Source: Paenibacillus riograndensis SBR5 (GTDB taxonomy: Bacteria; Bacillota; Bacilli; Paenibacillales; Paenibacillaceae). From it: a stretch of 64,000 nucleotides of DNA. The notes under the pieces were generated by a model. That model did no database searches. It was given only the letters and a program-made list of their open reading frames with translations, and had not been told where the DNA came from. This document shows positions 33,345 through 42,301 of the stretch, one piece after another; the first letter of the stretch is position 1; every line of letters starts with the position of its first letter. The translations under genes were made by a program, and so were the position numbers. The stretch is from the NCBI RefSeq assembly GCF_000981585.1, contig NZ_LN831776.1, forward strand, positions 1,193,001 to 1,257,000, read 5' to 3'.

Positions 33345-34847
33345 TTATAGAAAGCTTCGCAGCGAAGGTGCTTTGCGGATCTTGTAGTTCTGCTCGTAGG
33401 CATAGGCCAGCCGGATCAGCACCGGCTCCTGATAGGCCCGGGCAGAAAAGGTCACGCCAAAGGGAACGCCGGCGGAGGTGTAGCCGGAAGGCACGACGAT
33501 GGACGGATAACCTGCCCTTGAGGTAATCCGCGCGCCGAAATCGGCCGGGAACAGCAGTGCGTCAAGCTGATGCTCCTTCATGGCGGCATCGATTCCGAGC
33601 TCCTTGCAGAGCCGGAGGTCCGTTGCCCGGTCGCGCAGATACTGCGGCTCGGTGAACGTTCCGGAGGAGGTATATTCGGCATCCAGCAGCGTGGATTGTC
33701 CATATCTCAGAGTCTCCATAGGATGGGCATGATTGAAATCGATGATATCCTTCAGCGTGCGCATCGGGGCTCCCGGGCCGAGACGGGCCAGATAGGCATT
33801 CAGTGAGGTTTTGAATTCATTCAGCACAACGGAAGAGTACTTGATTTCCCTCGCTGTCCGGATGTCTGCAGGATCAATGATGGTGGCGCCAAGCCCGCGC
33901 ATCCGCTCCACCGAAGCATTGAACAGCGCCAGCTGCTCGTCTGTCAGCTCCTCAAAATAATAATCCCGCGGAATGCCGATCCGCGCGCCCTGCAGCCCGT
34001 TCGGGTCGAGGAAAACCGTATAATCCTCATGCAGACGGCCAACGCCTGTGCCCATGGCGGCGTCGCTGTCATCCTTGCCCAGCATCGCGTTCAGCAGCAG
34101 AACAGCATCGCGGACAGTGCGCGCCATGGGACCGGCGGTGTCCTGTGTGTTGGAGAGCGGCAGGATGCCGGAACGGCTCAGCATACCCACAGTCGGCTTG
34201 ATGCCGATGATCGAGCCGAGATTTCCGGGATTAAGAATCGACCCGGAGGTTTCCGTACCTACGGATACTGTGCAGAAATTGCAGGCCACAGCTACGGCAG
34301 AACCGGCGCTGGAGCCGCCGGTCGGAGTGGATATATTGTAGGGATTAAGCACCTGTCCGCCGCGCGAGCTGTAGCCGGAAGGCATGCCGTTCGTCATGAA
34401 GTTGGCGAATTCCGTCATATTGGCTTTGCCCATAATGACTGCCCCGGCATCGCGCAGCCTGGTTACAATAAAGGCATCTTCCCCGGCAAAAGAATCCGCC
34501 AAAGCCAGCGAGCCTGCGCTGGTGTGCATTTTGTCGCCTGTGTTGATATTGTCTTTGAGCAAGACCGGGATACCGTGCAGCGGCCCGCGCGGTCCTTGCA
34601 GGGAGCGTTCCACATCCAGAGCTTCGGCGATGAAAAGGGCATCGGGATTAATCTCCAGGACGGAGTTCACCGTCAGCCCGCTTTTGTCATGCTCGGCGAT
34701 GCGCTCAAGATACATGAGGACTAATTGTCTGGACGTCATTTGGCCGGTTTCAAGCGCAGCTTGAATCTCCGGAATGGTAGCCTCTACGATTTCAAAACCC
34801 ATGCGGTTCACGCTTCTTTCCCTGTAGGTTATGGCCTTCTTGTTCAT
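33345..34847 (-). CDS. Amidase signature family hydrolase
   Basis: 500 residues if read from ATG 34847; an internal ATG at 34802 ('MGFEIVEATIPEIQ') matches the usual family start and would give 485 residues. Neither has a strong ribosome site, so the start is uncertain. The Ser-cisSer-Lys triad is visible: Lys in 'VLLKDNINTGD', Ser in the 'GGSSAGSAVAVA' loop, and nucleophile Ser in 'GTETSGSILNPG'. There is no glutamine-tRNA amidotransferase context, so it is a stand-alone amidase of unknown substrate. Confidence 0.9.
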   Translation of the reverse strand: MNKKAITYRERSVNRMGFEIVEATIPEIQAALETGQMTSRQLVLMYLERIAEHDKSGLTVNSVLEINPDALFIAEALDVERSLQGPRGPLHGIPVLLKDNINTGDKMHTSAGSLALADSFAGEDAFIVTRLRDAGAVIMGKANMTEFANFMTNGMPSGYSSRGGQVLNPYNISTPTGGSSAGSAVAVACNFCTVSVGTETSGSILNPGNLGSIIGIKPTVGMLSRSGILPLSNTQDTAGPMARTVRDAVLLLNAMLGKDDSDAAMGTGVGRLHEDYTVFLDPNGLQGARIGIPRDYYFEELTDEQLALFNASVERMRGLGATIIDPADIRTAREIKYSSVVLNEFKTSLNAYLARLGPGAPMRTLKDIIDFNHAHPMETLRYGQSTLLDAEYTSSGTFTEPQYLRDRATDLRLCKELGIDAAMKEHQLDALLFPADFGARITSRAGYPSIVVPSGYTSAGVPFGVTFSARAYQEPVLIRLAYAYEQNYKIRKAPSLRSFL

Positions 34848-35004
34848 CTAACCATAATTTGCCTTGTGTTGATAGGGGATTCTTTCCAAAAAAAGTAATG
34901 TTAGAAATCCCGCCCGATGGGTTAATAGTTGACATACACACCATGGCAGATGTTACCATCTATAAATCTAAGGGGCATCGGCACACTTTGCGTAGGAGGA
35001 AGAC

Positions 35005-35934
35005 ATGTTGAAGAAATGGATTGCGGTAGTAATGGGGGCAGCGCTGGCCTTAAGCCTGAGCGCTTGCGGAAACGACAAGAACACAGAGAATTCTGCAGAG
35101 GCATCAACTGCGCCTAACAATGCAAGCAGTGCGGCTCCTTCGGCCTCTACGGCTCCATCGGCGTCTGCGTCGGCCGCGCCTGTAGAGCAAGCCTCAGAGC
35201 AAGGGGTTCCAACGTTAGATGAGCTTATCCGGAAGTCGGCAGAAGCCGCCAAGGACCTCAAAAGCTTCGGGATGGATTCGCAGGTCTCGCAGAATATGAC
35301 CATCAAGGGCGAAACGGCCAAGCAGCAAAAAGTAGAAATGACTACTAAATCTGAGTTAATCAAGGAACCGCTGCAAATGCATCAGGCTGTCAAGGTGGAT
35401 AGCGGGCAAGGTGTACAGAATGTGGAGCAGTATATCACCGGTTCGGGCATCTACTCCCAGACAGGCGGGCGCTGGTTGAAAATACCGGCAGAGATGTCAA
35501 AACAGATGACAGCTTCGCTGGAGCAATCTGCCAATCCGGAGGCGCAACTGGAGCAATTCAAAACCATTGCCAAGGATACGAAGGTCACCGAAGACGGCAA
35601 TAATTATCTGCTGACGGCGGATGTATCGGGGGATAGCGTCAAAGAGCTGGCTAAAAGCTATCTTGAACAGAACGGCGGTGACAAGAGTCAGGCGGCGCTG
35701 GTAGAGCAGATGGACATCAAGAGTATGAAGCTAGTATATGCGGTGGACAAGAAGACTTATCTGCCCACCCGTACGGATGTTGAAATCATGATGGATATGA
35801 CCAATGATGGCCAGAGCATCAGCATGGACACCAAGATGAAGACAACGATTAATCAGCATAATGAGATCAGTAAGATTACAGTGCCGGAAGAAGCACTAAG
35901 TGCCAAGGAAGTACAGATGCCTGCAACAAAATAA
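35005..35934 (+). CDS. DUF6612-like lipoprotein
   Basis: 309 residues, ATG 35005 after TAGGAGGAAG. Lipobox 'LALSLSAC' with the acylated cysteine C21, then about 45 residues of Ala/Ser/Pro linker. The mature domain ('SFGMDSQVSQNMTI', 'YITGSGIYSQTGGRWLKIP', 'AVDKKTYLPTRTDVEIMMDM') has the LolA/LppX-like beta pattern of DUF6612-type surface lipoproteins. It would be anchored outside the membrane; ligand and role are unknown. It is monocistronic with a terminator. Confidence 0.82.
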   Translation: MLKKWIAVVMGAALALSLSACGNDKNTENSAEASTAPNNASSAAPSASTAPSASASAAPVEQASEQGVPTLDELIRKSAEAAKDLKSFGMDSQVSQNMTIKGETAKQQKVEMTTKSELIKEPLQMHQAVKVDSGQGVQNVEQYITGSGIYSQTGGRWLKIPAEMSKQMTASLEQSANPEAQLEQFKTIAKDTKVTEDGNNYLLTADVSGDSVKELAKSYLEQNGGDKSQAALVEQMDIKSMKLVYAVDKKTYLPTRTDVEIMMDMTNDGQSISMDTKMKTTINQHNEISKITVPEEALSAKEVQMPATK

Positions 35935-35983
35935 TGCGGATAGCGGCACGCTGCTATTAACTTTGAAATATTGTGTATTTAAT

Positions 35984-36030
35984 AAAGGACAGTTCCTGGG
36001 CCGAAACGGCTACCGGGACTGTCCTTTGTT
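35984..36030 (+). terminator. Intrinsic terminator after the lipoprotein gene
   Basis: AAAGGACAGT / ACTGTCCTTT outer stem with inner GGGCCG-like pairing, followed by TTGTTG. Confidence 0.75.
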
Positions 36031-36077
36031 GTCCGATGAGAATCGTCGGTCTCTAAATCCGGGAAGCACACTTGATC

Positions 36078-36262
36078 GTTCCGGACACAGGAGCTCTTAT
36101 TTCGCAGAATTCTTCTGTTCAGCCATTCTTGCGGACTGAGAATACGTTATTTATGCCCATTCCCCTTCATACGTATCATTTGAGCTCAACTAACGTCTTC
36201 TGAGTCCGCATTCCCGGCAAAATAGAGGTTTTGAGCCTAATAAGGGCTCTGTAGTCCGCATG
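36078..36262. repeat. Four-unit phased intergenic element, TGCGGACT type (copy D)
   Basis: Two forward units (GGACAC at 36083, GGACTG at 36133) and two inverted units (AGTCC at 36203 and 36253). The spacings are 50, 70 and 50 bp, the same forward-forward-reverse-reverse plan as copies B2 and B3. The unit is TGCGGACTcAGAanacGTTATT. The two central units alone could form a hairpin with a stem of about 20 bp. It lies between convergent genes ending at 35934 and 36291. Confidence 0.6.
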
Positions 36263-36290
36263 AGCAAATTTGAATTAAAATGCAGGGAAT

Positions 36291-36779
36291 CTAGCCCTGA
36301 GTCCGGGCAAATCCTTCTTCCGCCAGATATTCCTCGGCTTCTTCAAGTGTCTCAAAGGCCATCTCCAGCTGAAGCCCGGCGTAGAGATACCACAGGTCAT
36401 CCTCCGGCTTCAGGCTCAGCGTGTGCCCTTCATGATTGGTCCACAGCGACCCGGCTGCGGGTTTTTTCTTTCTTTTGCCGGGTGCGGGCGCCTCCGGAAT
36501 AAACATGGACAGGGAGGCAATAGACGCCTCCAGCAGGCTCCGCAGCTCGGGTTCCCCGTAGTCGCGGATATTTACCATGCCCTTGTCATCCGTCTCATAA
36601 CCGCGCAGCAGTCCCCCATACACAAACCCGTTGCCATTCGGATGGAGATGGAAGGCTACGGTTTTTTTCTCGTGGCGGCTTTGCTCCAAGTGATAATTCA
36701 CCCGGCCGAGCGATACATTTCTCCGCTCCAGCTCGGGATAGGAATCAAGAATAGCCAGTTTCTGTTCAAAAGTAAGCAT
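36291..36779 (-). CDS. Hypothetical cytosolic protein
   Basis: 162 residues from ATG 36779, with GGAGG 8 bases upstream on the minus strand; the open frame extends upstream without a site. There is no signal or membrane segment. Features are an N-terminal 'LTFEQKLAILDSYPEL', a middle 'FHLHPNGNGFVYGGLL', a basic KRKKK cluster near residue 110, and an acidic tail 'ETLEEAEEYLAEEGF'. I do not recognise the family. It is monocistronic. Confidence 0.75.
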   Translation of the reverse strand: MLTFEQKLAILDSYPELERRNVSLGRVNYHLEQSRHEKKTVAFHLHPNGNGFVYGGLLRGYETDDKGMVNIRDYGEPELRSLLEASIASLSMFIPEAPAPGKRKKKPAAGSLWTNHEGHTLSLKPEDDLWYLYAGLQLEMAFETLEEAEEYLAEEGFARTQG

Positions 36780-36872
36780 ATACAGCCTCCGGTTTACGGT
36801 TTCAAATACAGTCGCCTGATTATACCATGCCGTCCGCTTCAAGGACCAGAACCGGACACCAGCCAGCCGGGC

Positions 36873-38291
36873 CTACCGCCATAGCGGCAGGGTTATTACA
36901 AACGTGCAGCCTTGCTCCGGCCCGTCGCCAAGCCGGAGGCTTCCGCCCATCGCTTCGGCAAGCAGACGGCTGAAGGTAAGGCCAAGCCCCAGCCCCCGGA
37001 GCGTGCTTTGCTTGCCGCTGCTGCGGAAGAAGGCCTCGAAGATCCGCTCGCGGTTCTCCTCGGGGATGCCCGTTCCATTATCCGTAACGGTAATCTCTGC
37101 ATAGCCCTGCGGGTTCTCTTCCAGGCGGAGGTCCAACTGAAGCATCTGTCCCGGCAGCTTGGCCTGAACGCTGTTGTTGAGCAGATTGACAAGAATCTGC
37201 TGAATGCGCAGCGGATCGCCCCGCAGGAACAGGGGCTGCCTGGGCAGTTGAAGCTCCGGCGTACAGACTTCCCCGTCCTGGGTCAGCTTCCATTGGTAGA
37301 CGATCTCCTCCAGCAGCGGAACGGCCTCCAGCCTGTCATGGCGGATGGCGACAATGCCAGCGGCCAGGGCGTTGTAATCCAGCAGATCTGCGACCATGCG
37401 CTGCAGCCGCCCGGCCTCCAGCAGAGCAATGTCGAGGAATTCGCCGGCCTCCTCGCCTTCGACAATGCCCTCACGCACCGCATGCACCAGTCCTTTGATG
37501 GAGGTGACCGGGGTTTTCAGTTCATGAGACACCCCGGCCAGCATCACCGCCCTGGACTGCTCGAATTGCTGCAGCTTGCCCGCCATCTCCTGGAAGGAGA
37601 GCAGCAGCTCGTGAATCTCGCGCTCCTTGGCCTCCGTCTCCAGGATGATGTTATATTTCCCTCCGCTGATCTGTGAGGCCGCGGAGGCTACACGCTGAAT
37701 CGGCTTCGCCAGCTTGATGGACAGGAGATAGATGGTCAGCCAGCTTAAGATAATCAGGAAGACGATCAGAATAGAGAAGAAGGTGATCTCTTCCCGGGGA
37801 ATGTAGCGGAGCGAGCGTTTGGATTGCAGCACCATCACCTGTCCCAGCGTTTCGCCGTTTCCCTGAATCCGGGCGCCGGCCGCCTTGAACCCTGGACTTC
37901 GCGCCGCGTCCAGGCTGTCGTTAAGCTCGTAGCGCATCTCCTTCTCGGTCATCTCTGGCTGTGAGAAGAGCAGCTCGCCCTTGGGACCGGTGATAATGAC
38001 GCACATTTCCTGCGTCAATTTGAAGAACCGCTTGCGGTCCTCAATCAGCTGATGCAGAGCCGGGGTGACATTCAGGCTGCCGTCTGCACTGACGCTGCGG
38101 TCGGCTATCTCCTGGGCGAGCAGGGCCGTGGTCTGCATCCGGTTGCTCATCGCCTCCTGCTGAATCCACCAAAAGGTCACAAGCGCGGTGAGCAGGAGGC
38201 CGGTGCCAATAATCAGCAGATAACGGACCGTCCAGTAGGAGAGGATGGAGGTGTGCTTTTTCCGCTTCTGCTTCCGCTTCAGGTGGTCCAT
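36873..38291 (-). CDS. OmpR-type system sensor histidine kinase
   Basis: 472 residues. Membrane helices at about 24-43 ('YLLIIGTGLLLTALVTFWWI') and 171-192 ('FFSILIVFLIILSWLTIYLL') flank an extracellular sensor of about 125 residues. HAMP (193-245), then the dimerisation box with H256 in 'AGVSHELKTPVTSIKGL', and ATPase boxes N ('ILVNLLNNSVQA'), G1 ('VTDNGTGIP') and G2 ('RGLGLGLTFSRLL'). It follows the response regulator with a 13 bp overlap. The stimulus is unknown. Confidence 0.93.
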   Translation of the reverse strand: MDHLKRKQKRKKHTSILSYWTVRYLLIIGTGLLLTALVTFWWIQQEAMSNRMQTTALLAQEIADRSVSADGSLNVTPALHQLIEDRKRFFKLTQEMCVIITGPKGELLFSQPEMTEKEMRYELNDSLDAARSPGFKAAGARIQGNGETLGQVMVLQSKRSLRYIPREEITFFSILIVFLIILSWLTIYLLSIKLAKPIQRVASAASQISGGKYNIILETEAKEREIHELLLSFQEMAGKLQQFEQSRAVMLAGVSHELKTPVTSIKGLVHAVREGIVEGEEAGEFLDIALLEAGRLQRMVADLLDYNALAAGIVAIRHDRLEAVPLLEEIVYQWKLTQDGEVCTPELQLPRQPLFLRGDPLRIQQILVNLLNNSVQAKLPGQMLQLDLRLEENPQGYAEITVTDNGTGIPEENRERIFEAFFRSSGKQSTLRGLGLGLTFSRLLAEAMGGSLRLGDGPEQGCTFVITLPLWR

Positions 38292-38962
38292 AATTGATAC
38301 CCCGTTCCTCTAAGCGTGCGGATTTCGCCTTCTTCGGCAGGCCAGTGCGAAAGGGCCTGGCGCAGCCTTTTGATCGACAGATCCACCGCCCGGTCGCTTC
38401 CGTCATAGTCCATTTCCCATACATGCTCCAGCAGCTGATCCCTGGTGCAGATCTGATTCGGGCGCTCTGCGAGGAAGAGCAGCACCGACAGATCGCGGGG
38501 GCTTAAGGATACCTCGGCCCCGTTCAGGAATACACTGCGGGCGCCAAAATCTATAAACAGGCTGCCGTAATGGCGCTTGCGGCTGCCGTCGGACCACTGT
38601 GAAGGGCGGCGCAGCACCGCATTTACGCGGGCCACCACCTCTTCGGGAATGAAGGGCTTGGACATGTAATCGTCGGCCCCTCCGTCCAGTCCGGCCAGAC
38701 GGTCGCCGATAGAGTCTCTGGCCGTCAGCATAATCACGGGACAGCTGCTTTTCTCACGGATCAGACCCAGCAGCTCGAAGCCATCCATATTCGGCAGATT
38801 AATATCGAGCAGAATCAGGGAAGGCGGTGCAGTCTCAAAGGCTTCCAGCGCGGTGCGCCCGTCTGCAGCGAGGGTGACCTGAAAGCCCGCCTTTTTGAGA
38901 TAGGCCGCAAGCACGCGGGCAATCGCTTCCTCATCTTCGACAATCAGAATGGATTTCATCAT
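38279..38962 (-). CDS. OmpR/PhoB-family response regulator
   Basis: 228 residues from ATG 38962 ('MMKSILIVEDEE'), with AAGGAG about 12 bases upstream; an upstream in-frame ATG (38992) overlaps that region. Receiver with acidic residues at 10-11 and phospho-acceptor D53 ('LLDINLPNMDG'), 'MLTARD' and 'YMSKPF'. The C-terminal winged helix (about 130-225) has 'DQLLEHVWEMDYDGSDRAVDL' and 'IRTLRGTGYQL'. It forms an operon with the kinase. No obvious target gene lies next to it, apart from the divergent YceI gene. Confidence 0.94.
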   Translation of the reverse strand: MMKSILIVEDEEAIARVLAAYLKKAGFQVTLAADGRTALEAFETAPPSLILLDINLPNMDGFELLGLIREKSSCPVIMLTARDSIGDRLAGLDGGADDYMSKPFIPEEVVARVNAVLRRPSQWSDGSRKRHYGSLFIDFGARSVFLNGAEVSLSPRDLSVLLFLAERPNQICTRDQLLEHVWEMDYDGSDRAVDLSIKRLRQALSHWPAEEGEIRTLRGTGYQLWTT

Positions 38963-39126
38963 AGATACTCCAGTCTCCTTAACAGCATTCAACGGTTAGT
39001 TAAAATTACGACAATTTTACCACAATGCCGTTCACGCTGCTTTGACTTATTCCCGACATATTGCTTTGTTAGAATGGGAACCAAGCCATAGACGGCATTT
39101 GCAAAAATTTGGATGGAGGGAATAGG

Positions 39127-39843
39127 ATGAAGAAAAAAACAATCGCCATAACCGCTGCCGGAGTCGTTATCGCAGGAGCTATTACAGCATTTACACTACT
39201 CAATAACACCCTGGGCAATAATGTTGAAATCGAGTCCGTTATTCCGGCACAGGAGACAGGAGCGTCAAGCGGCACGAACACGGCGGATGCAGCAGCCGCA
39301 CCGGCAGGAGCCGCCGTTACAGCAGAGCAGTTAAATGGTGCCTGGAACATCGCTGACACCTCAAAAGTATACTGGTCGGTAACGACCTCCAAGGAAACCG
39401 TCAATTTCGTAGACCCGGCAGTTACAGGAACCTGGAATGTGAACCTGGACGACGCGGGCGCGATGACCGGCGAAGGAACGGTAGAGATGAGCGCCCTGGA
39501 CTCCGGCAACGCGCAGAGGGACGAGCATGTAAAAGGAGCGGACTTCCTGTCCGTCACAGAATTCCCGCAGTCCACCTTTACCGTCAAATCCTTCTCGGAG
39601 CTGCCGGCGGAATGGACGGAAGGTACAGCAGTACCGGTTCAGCTGCAAGGCACGATGACAGTAAAAGGCATTGAAAAAGAGGTCACCTTTGATTCCCAGG
39701 CCGTATACAGCGGCGGGCAGCTTATGCTCTCAGGTACAACCACTGTAACCTTTGAGGATTTCGGCATGGCCAACCCGCACTCAATTGTACTGGACACCGA
39801 AAATAATCTGGAGGTCCGCCTGGAGCTTGTACTGTCGAAATAA
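39127..39843 (+). CDS. YceI-like domain protein with N-terminal membrane anchor
   Basis: 238 residues from ATG 39127 (GGAGGGAATAGG upstream). A single N-terminal hydrophobic helix ('TIAITAAGVVIAGAITAF') is followed by a Thr/Ala-rich linker and a YceI lipocalin-like barrel: 'LNGAWNIADTSKVYWSV', 'VTGTWNVNLDDAGAMTGEG', 'GADFLSVTEFPQSTF', 'LQGTMTVKGIEKEVTF'. YceI proteins bind isoprenoid or other amphiphilic molecules. It is divergent from the two-component genes, so it could be a target of that system. Confidence 0.88.
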   Translation: MKKKTIAITAAGVVIAGAITAFTLLNNTLGNNVEIESVIPAQETGASSGTNTADAAAAPAGAAVTAEQLNGAWNIADTSKVYWSVTTSKETVNFVDPAVTGTWNVNLDDAGAMTGEGTVEMSALDSGNAQRDEHVKGADFLSVTEFPQSTFTVKSFSELPAEWTEGTAVPVQLQGTMTVKGIEKEVTFDSQAVYSGGQLMLSGTTTVTFEDFGMANPHSIVLDTENNLEVRLELVLSK

Positions 39844-39847
39844 CAGG

Positions 39848-40108
39848 ACTATACAGAGTGAACTTGAAAAACGAACAAAAGGGAAAAGGGATGGAGGGGA
39901 AGTTTGGATACTTACGGAGCGAATGCGTCCGCCTAAAAGCTTTCCTACGGAAAGCTCGCTATCTTCAGCATAGGCAGTCTGCGGATTTCCACCGCGAACA
40001 GCGGTACAAATCAAGAAATCTGCAGATGGGCAGCGGCCGGAAGTCCAAACATTCTCCGGAGTCCCGACGAAGTCCCTAATGTAAAGATCTTAAGTTCACT
40101 CTATATAG
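39848..40108. repeat. Long palindromic intergenic element, family A (copy A2)
   Basis: Terminal arms CTATACAGAGTGAACTT (39849-39865) and AAGTTCACTCTATATAG (40092-40108) match at 16 of 17 positions when inverted. Inner arms are TCTGCGGATTTC (39978-39989) and GAAATCTGCAGA (40015-40026). Compared with A1 and A3 it carries an extra insertion of about 45 bp with its own hairpin (AGCTTTCC-TAC-GGAAAGCT near 39938-39956). Together with the following terminator it fills the 402 bp gap between YceI and the Nudix gene. Confidence 0.75.
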
Positions 40109-40126
40109 CTCAGTGAAAACAATAAA

Positions 40127-40177
40127 AAACTCTTCCCGGCTGCACCCTATTAGCAGCTTTCGGGAAGGGTTTTTTTG
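40127..40177 (+). terminator. Intrinsic terminator
   Basis: CTCTTCCCG / CGGGAAGGG stem with an inner GCTG/CAGC pair, followed by seven T. It lies after family A element A2 and would end transcription from the YceI gene. Confidence 0.8.
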
Positions 40178-40245
40178 ATTTTCGCTGGATATCCAATCTG
40201 CTGAGAGGTATATTTTTACTTATACTGTGTGAAGGGGGAAGCTCT

Positions 40246-40635
40246 GTGATTGAAGTAGCAGCGGCGATTATACATAACGATGAAGGCTGTATCCTGATCG
40301 CCCGGCGGCGGCAGGGCAAATCACAGGCGGGCTTGTGGGAATTTCCCGGTGGCAAGCTGGAGGACGGCGAAGACGCGCCGGCTTGCCTGCGCAGAGAGCT
40401 GATGGAGGAGATGGGCATCGCGATCCTCCCTTACGCGGCTTTTGGAGTGAATGAGCATGACTATGACGGATTCACGATCAGGCTGATGGCCTGGGAGGCC
40501 GAATTTCTGGAAGGCAGAATCACGCTGAGCGACCATGACGCTTTCCGCTGGGTGACTGCGAAGGAGCTGGACGGGTTTGCTTTTGCTCCGGCAGATATCC
40601 CTTTTGTGAACAGGCTGCTGGAGCCGTTAAGGTAA
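40246..40635 (+). CDS. Nudix hydrolase, MutT/8-oxo-dGTPase type
   Basis: 129 residues from GTG 40246, with GAAGGGGG 8-15 bases upstream. The Nudix box is complete: 'GGKLEDGEDAPACLRRELME' followed by EMGI, fitting GX5EX7REUXEEXGU. The start 'IEVAAAIIHNDEGCILIARR' and 'GLWEFPGGKLE' are typical of MutT enzymes that hydrolyse 8-oxo-dGTP. The length matches the family. It is monocistronic. Confidence 0.9.
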   Translation: MIEVAAAIIHNDEGCILIARRRQGKSQAGLWEFPGGKLEDGEDAPACLRRELMEEMGIAILPYAAFGVNEHDYDGFTIRLMAWEAEFLEGRITLSDHDAFRWVTAKELDGFAFAPADIPFVNRLLEPLR

Positions 40636-40782
40636 GCGGGCCAGCAGACGATATACTATATAATGGAAGGTGAAGAGTACATACTTGAGCTGCGGATTTT
40701 AAAAGCGGATTTATTTGCTGCGGGTAGACGCAGGCAGCTTGCGGCGCACCCGATGTTTGTAGCAACAGGAGGTTGACATTGT

Positions 40783-41133
40783 ATGTTCAAAAGCAGACTG
40801 ACGATGATCTTATGCAGTGCTGCGGCTATGGTTCCTATTGTGCTGTATTTCTATCTCTACCCGCGGCTGCCGGATTTCGTGCCGATTCATTACACCGGAG
40901 CCACGGCTGACCGGTTTGTGAATAAATGGAGTGTGGATGTCGCCACGCTTTGCCTGCTCGGCTGGTTCGGCTTCGGCTGTATGCGGCTGCTGCAATTCTT
41001 ATTGCGCAAAATATTCCTGAGCAGCTATATCCACAATCTGGCGTCCATTCACCGGATCTGGAATGCGGCAACCTTGCTTGTGACGGCCGCCTTTGCCGCG
41101 ATTAGCGTCTGTGCCCTGCTCGCTATGGTGTAG
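40783..41133 (+). CDS. DUF1648 membrane protein
   Basis: 116 residues, ATG 40783 after CAGGAGG. Three predicted helices: about 7-26, 52-72 and 93-115. The loop 'RLPDFVPIHYTGATADRFVNKW' is the DUF1648 signature, also found at the N-terminus of SdpI-like immunity proteins. As a stand-alone domain its role is unknown. Confidence 0.85.
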   Translation: MFKSRLTMILCSAAAMVPIVLYFYLYPRLPDFVPIHYTGATADRFVNKWSVDVATLCLLGWFGFGCMRLLQFLLRKIFLSSYIHNLASIHRIWNAATLLVTAAFAAISVCALLAMV

Positions 41134-41219
41134 CGGGCCGGGTCCGCTGACTGTACTCGTAAAATACATTTTGATAGAATCAAAGAGAACTGAGGTCCAA
41201 TCATAAGGAGGATTCATCA

Positions 41220-42218
41220 ATGACAATCGATAACGCTTACAAGGTAAAGTGGGGAATTCTCAGCACCGGCTGGATCGCGCACCAGTTCGCAACCGATCTG
41301 GCCCATGCATCGAACGGGGTTGCCTATGCTGTAGGTTCACGCAATCAGGAGAGCGCGGATGAATTTGCCAAAAACCACGGCATTCCGGTAGCCCATGCCA
41401 CGTACGAGGATTTGGTCAATGATCCGGAGGTGGATGCCGTGTATATCGGGACCCCGCATCCTTTTCATAAAGACAATGCGCTGCTCGCGCTGCGTGCAGG
41501 CAAGGCGGTGCTCTGCGAGAAGCCGTTTACGGTGAACAGCGGTGAGCTGGAGGAGATCGTGGCGTATGCCCGTGAACATAAGCTGTTCCTTATGGAAGCG
41601 ATGTGGAGCCGCTACATTCCCGCTAATGTCAAGGTCAGAGAGTGGGTTGCCGCACAGCGGATCGGAGACGTCCGGCTGGTCAAGGCGGATCTCGGCTTCC
41701 GGGCCGGCTGGAATCCGGAGGGCCGTCTGCTGAACCCGGCGCTGGGCGGCGGTGCGCTGCTGGACGTCGGCATTTATCCGGTTTCTTTTGCCTCCATGAT
41801 CTTTGGACCTCACCCGGAGAGTGTAGCCAGCACTGTACATATGGGTGAAACGGGAGTGGATGAGCATTTCTCGCTGCTGCTGTCCTATGGCGGCGGCAAA
41901 ACGGCTTCCCTTAACGGCGGGGTGCGCTTGAATATGCTGCAGGAGGCCTATGTGTTCGGGACGGAAGGGCATATTGTTGTAAAGGGCTCTTTTGTCAATC
42001 CAAGGTCAGCTGAGTTGTATGTCGGAGGTGAGCTTGTGGAGACCTTTGAAGATGACCGGACTTCTATCGGGTATGCCTTTGAAGCGGAAGAAGTGGGGCG
42101 CTGTCTGCAGGCGGGACTTACGGAGAGCCCGGCGCTGACGCTGGATGAATCGTTAGCGATTCTGAAGCTGCTGGATCGGGTGCGTGCGGAGTGGGGACTT
42201 GTGTATCCCGGGGAATAA
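41220..42218 (+). CDS. Gfo/Idh/MocA family oxidoreductase (dihydrodiol dehydrogenase-like)
   Basis: 332 residues, ATG 41220 with AAGGAGG 9 bases upstream. Dinucleotide-binding start 'KWGILSTGWIAHQFATDL', 'VDAVYIGTPHPFHKDNALLAL', EKP motif in 'AVLCEKPFTVNSGEL', and 'LLDVGIYPVSFASMIFG' in the catalytic half. 'LMEAMWSRYIP' is typical of the dihydrodiol dehydrogenase/xylose dehydrogenase branch. The ADP-ribosylglycohydrolase gene follows after 83 bp. Confidence 0.9.
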   Translation: MTIDNAYKVKWGILSTGWIAHQFATDLAHASNGVAYAVGSRNQESADEFAKNHGIPVAHATYEDLVNDPEVDAVYIGTPHPFHKDNALLALRAGKAVLCEKPFTVNSGELEEIVAYAREHKLFLMEAMWSRYIPANVKVREWVAAQRIGDVRLVKADLGFRAGWNPEGRLLNPALGGGALLDVGIYPVSFASMIFGPHPESVASTVHMGETGVDEHFSLLLSYGGGKTASLNGGVRLNMLQEAYVFGTEGHIVVKGSFVNPRSAELYVGGELVETFEDDRTSIGYAFEAEEVGRCLQAGLTESPALTLDESLAILKLLDRVRAEWGLVYPGE

Positions 42219-42301
42219 ACGGCGAATGGGCGTATGGACACAATGATTGCCTGGTTCAATGACGGGCGATAGAGAGAAGATGAATTACAGGAGGTGCGAA
42301 A

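Noticed and set aside
39858-40079. Short open frame inside palindromic element A2 (and a similar one in A3 at 56847-57050)
   Set aside because: The frames are not conserved between copies A1, A2 and A3, lack ribosome sites and simply reflect the palindrome. The elements look non-coding.
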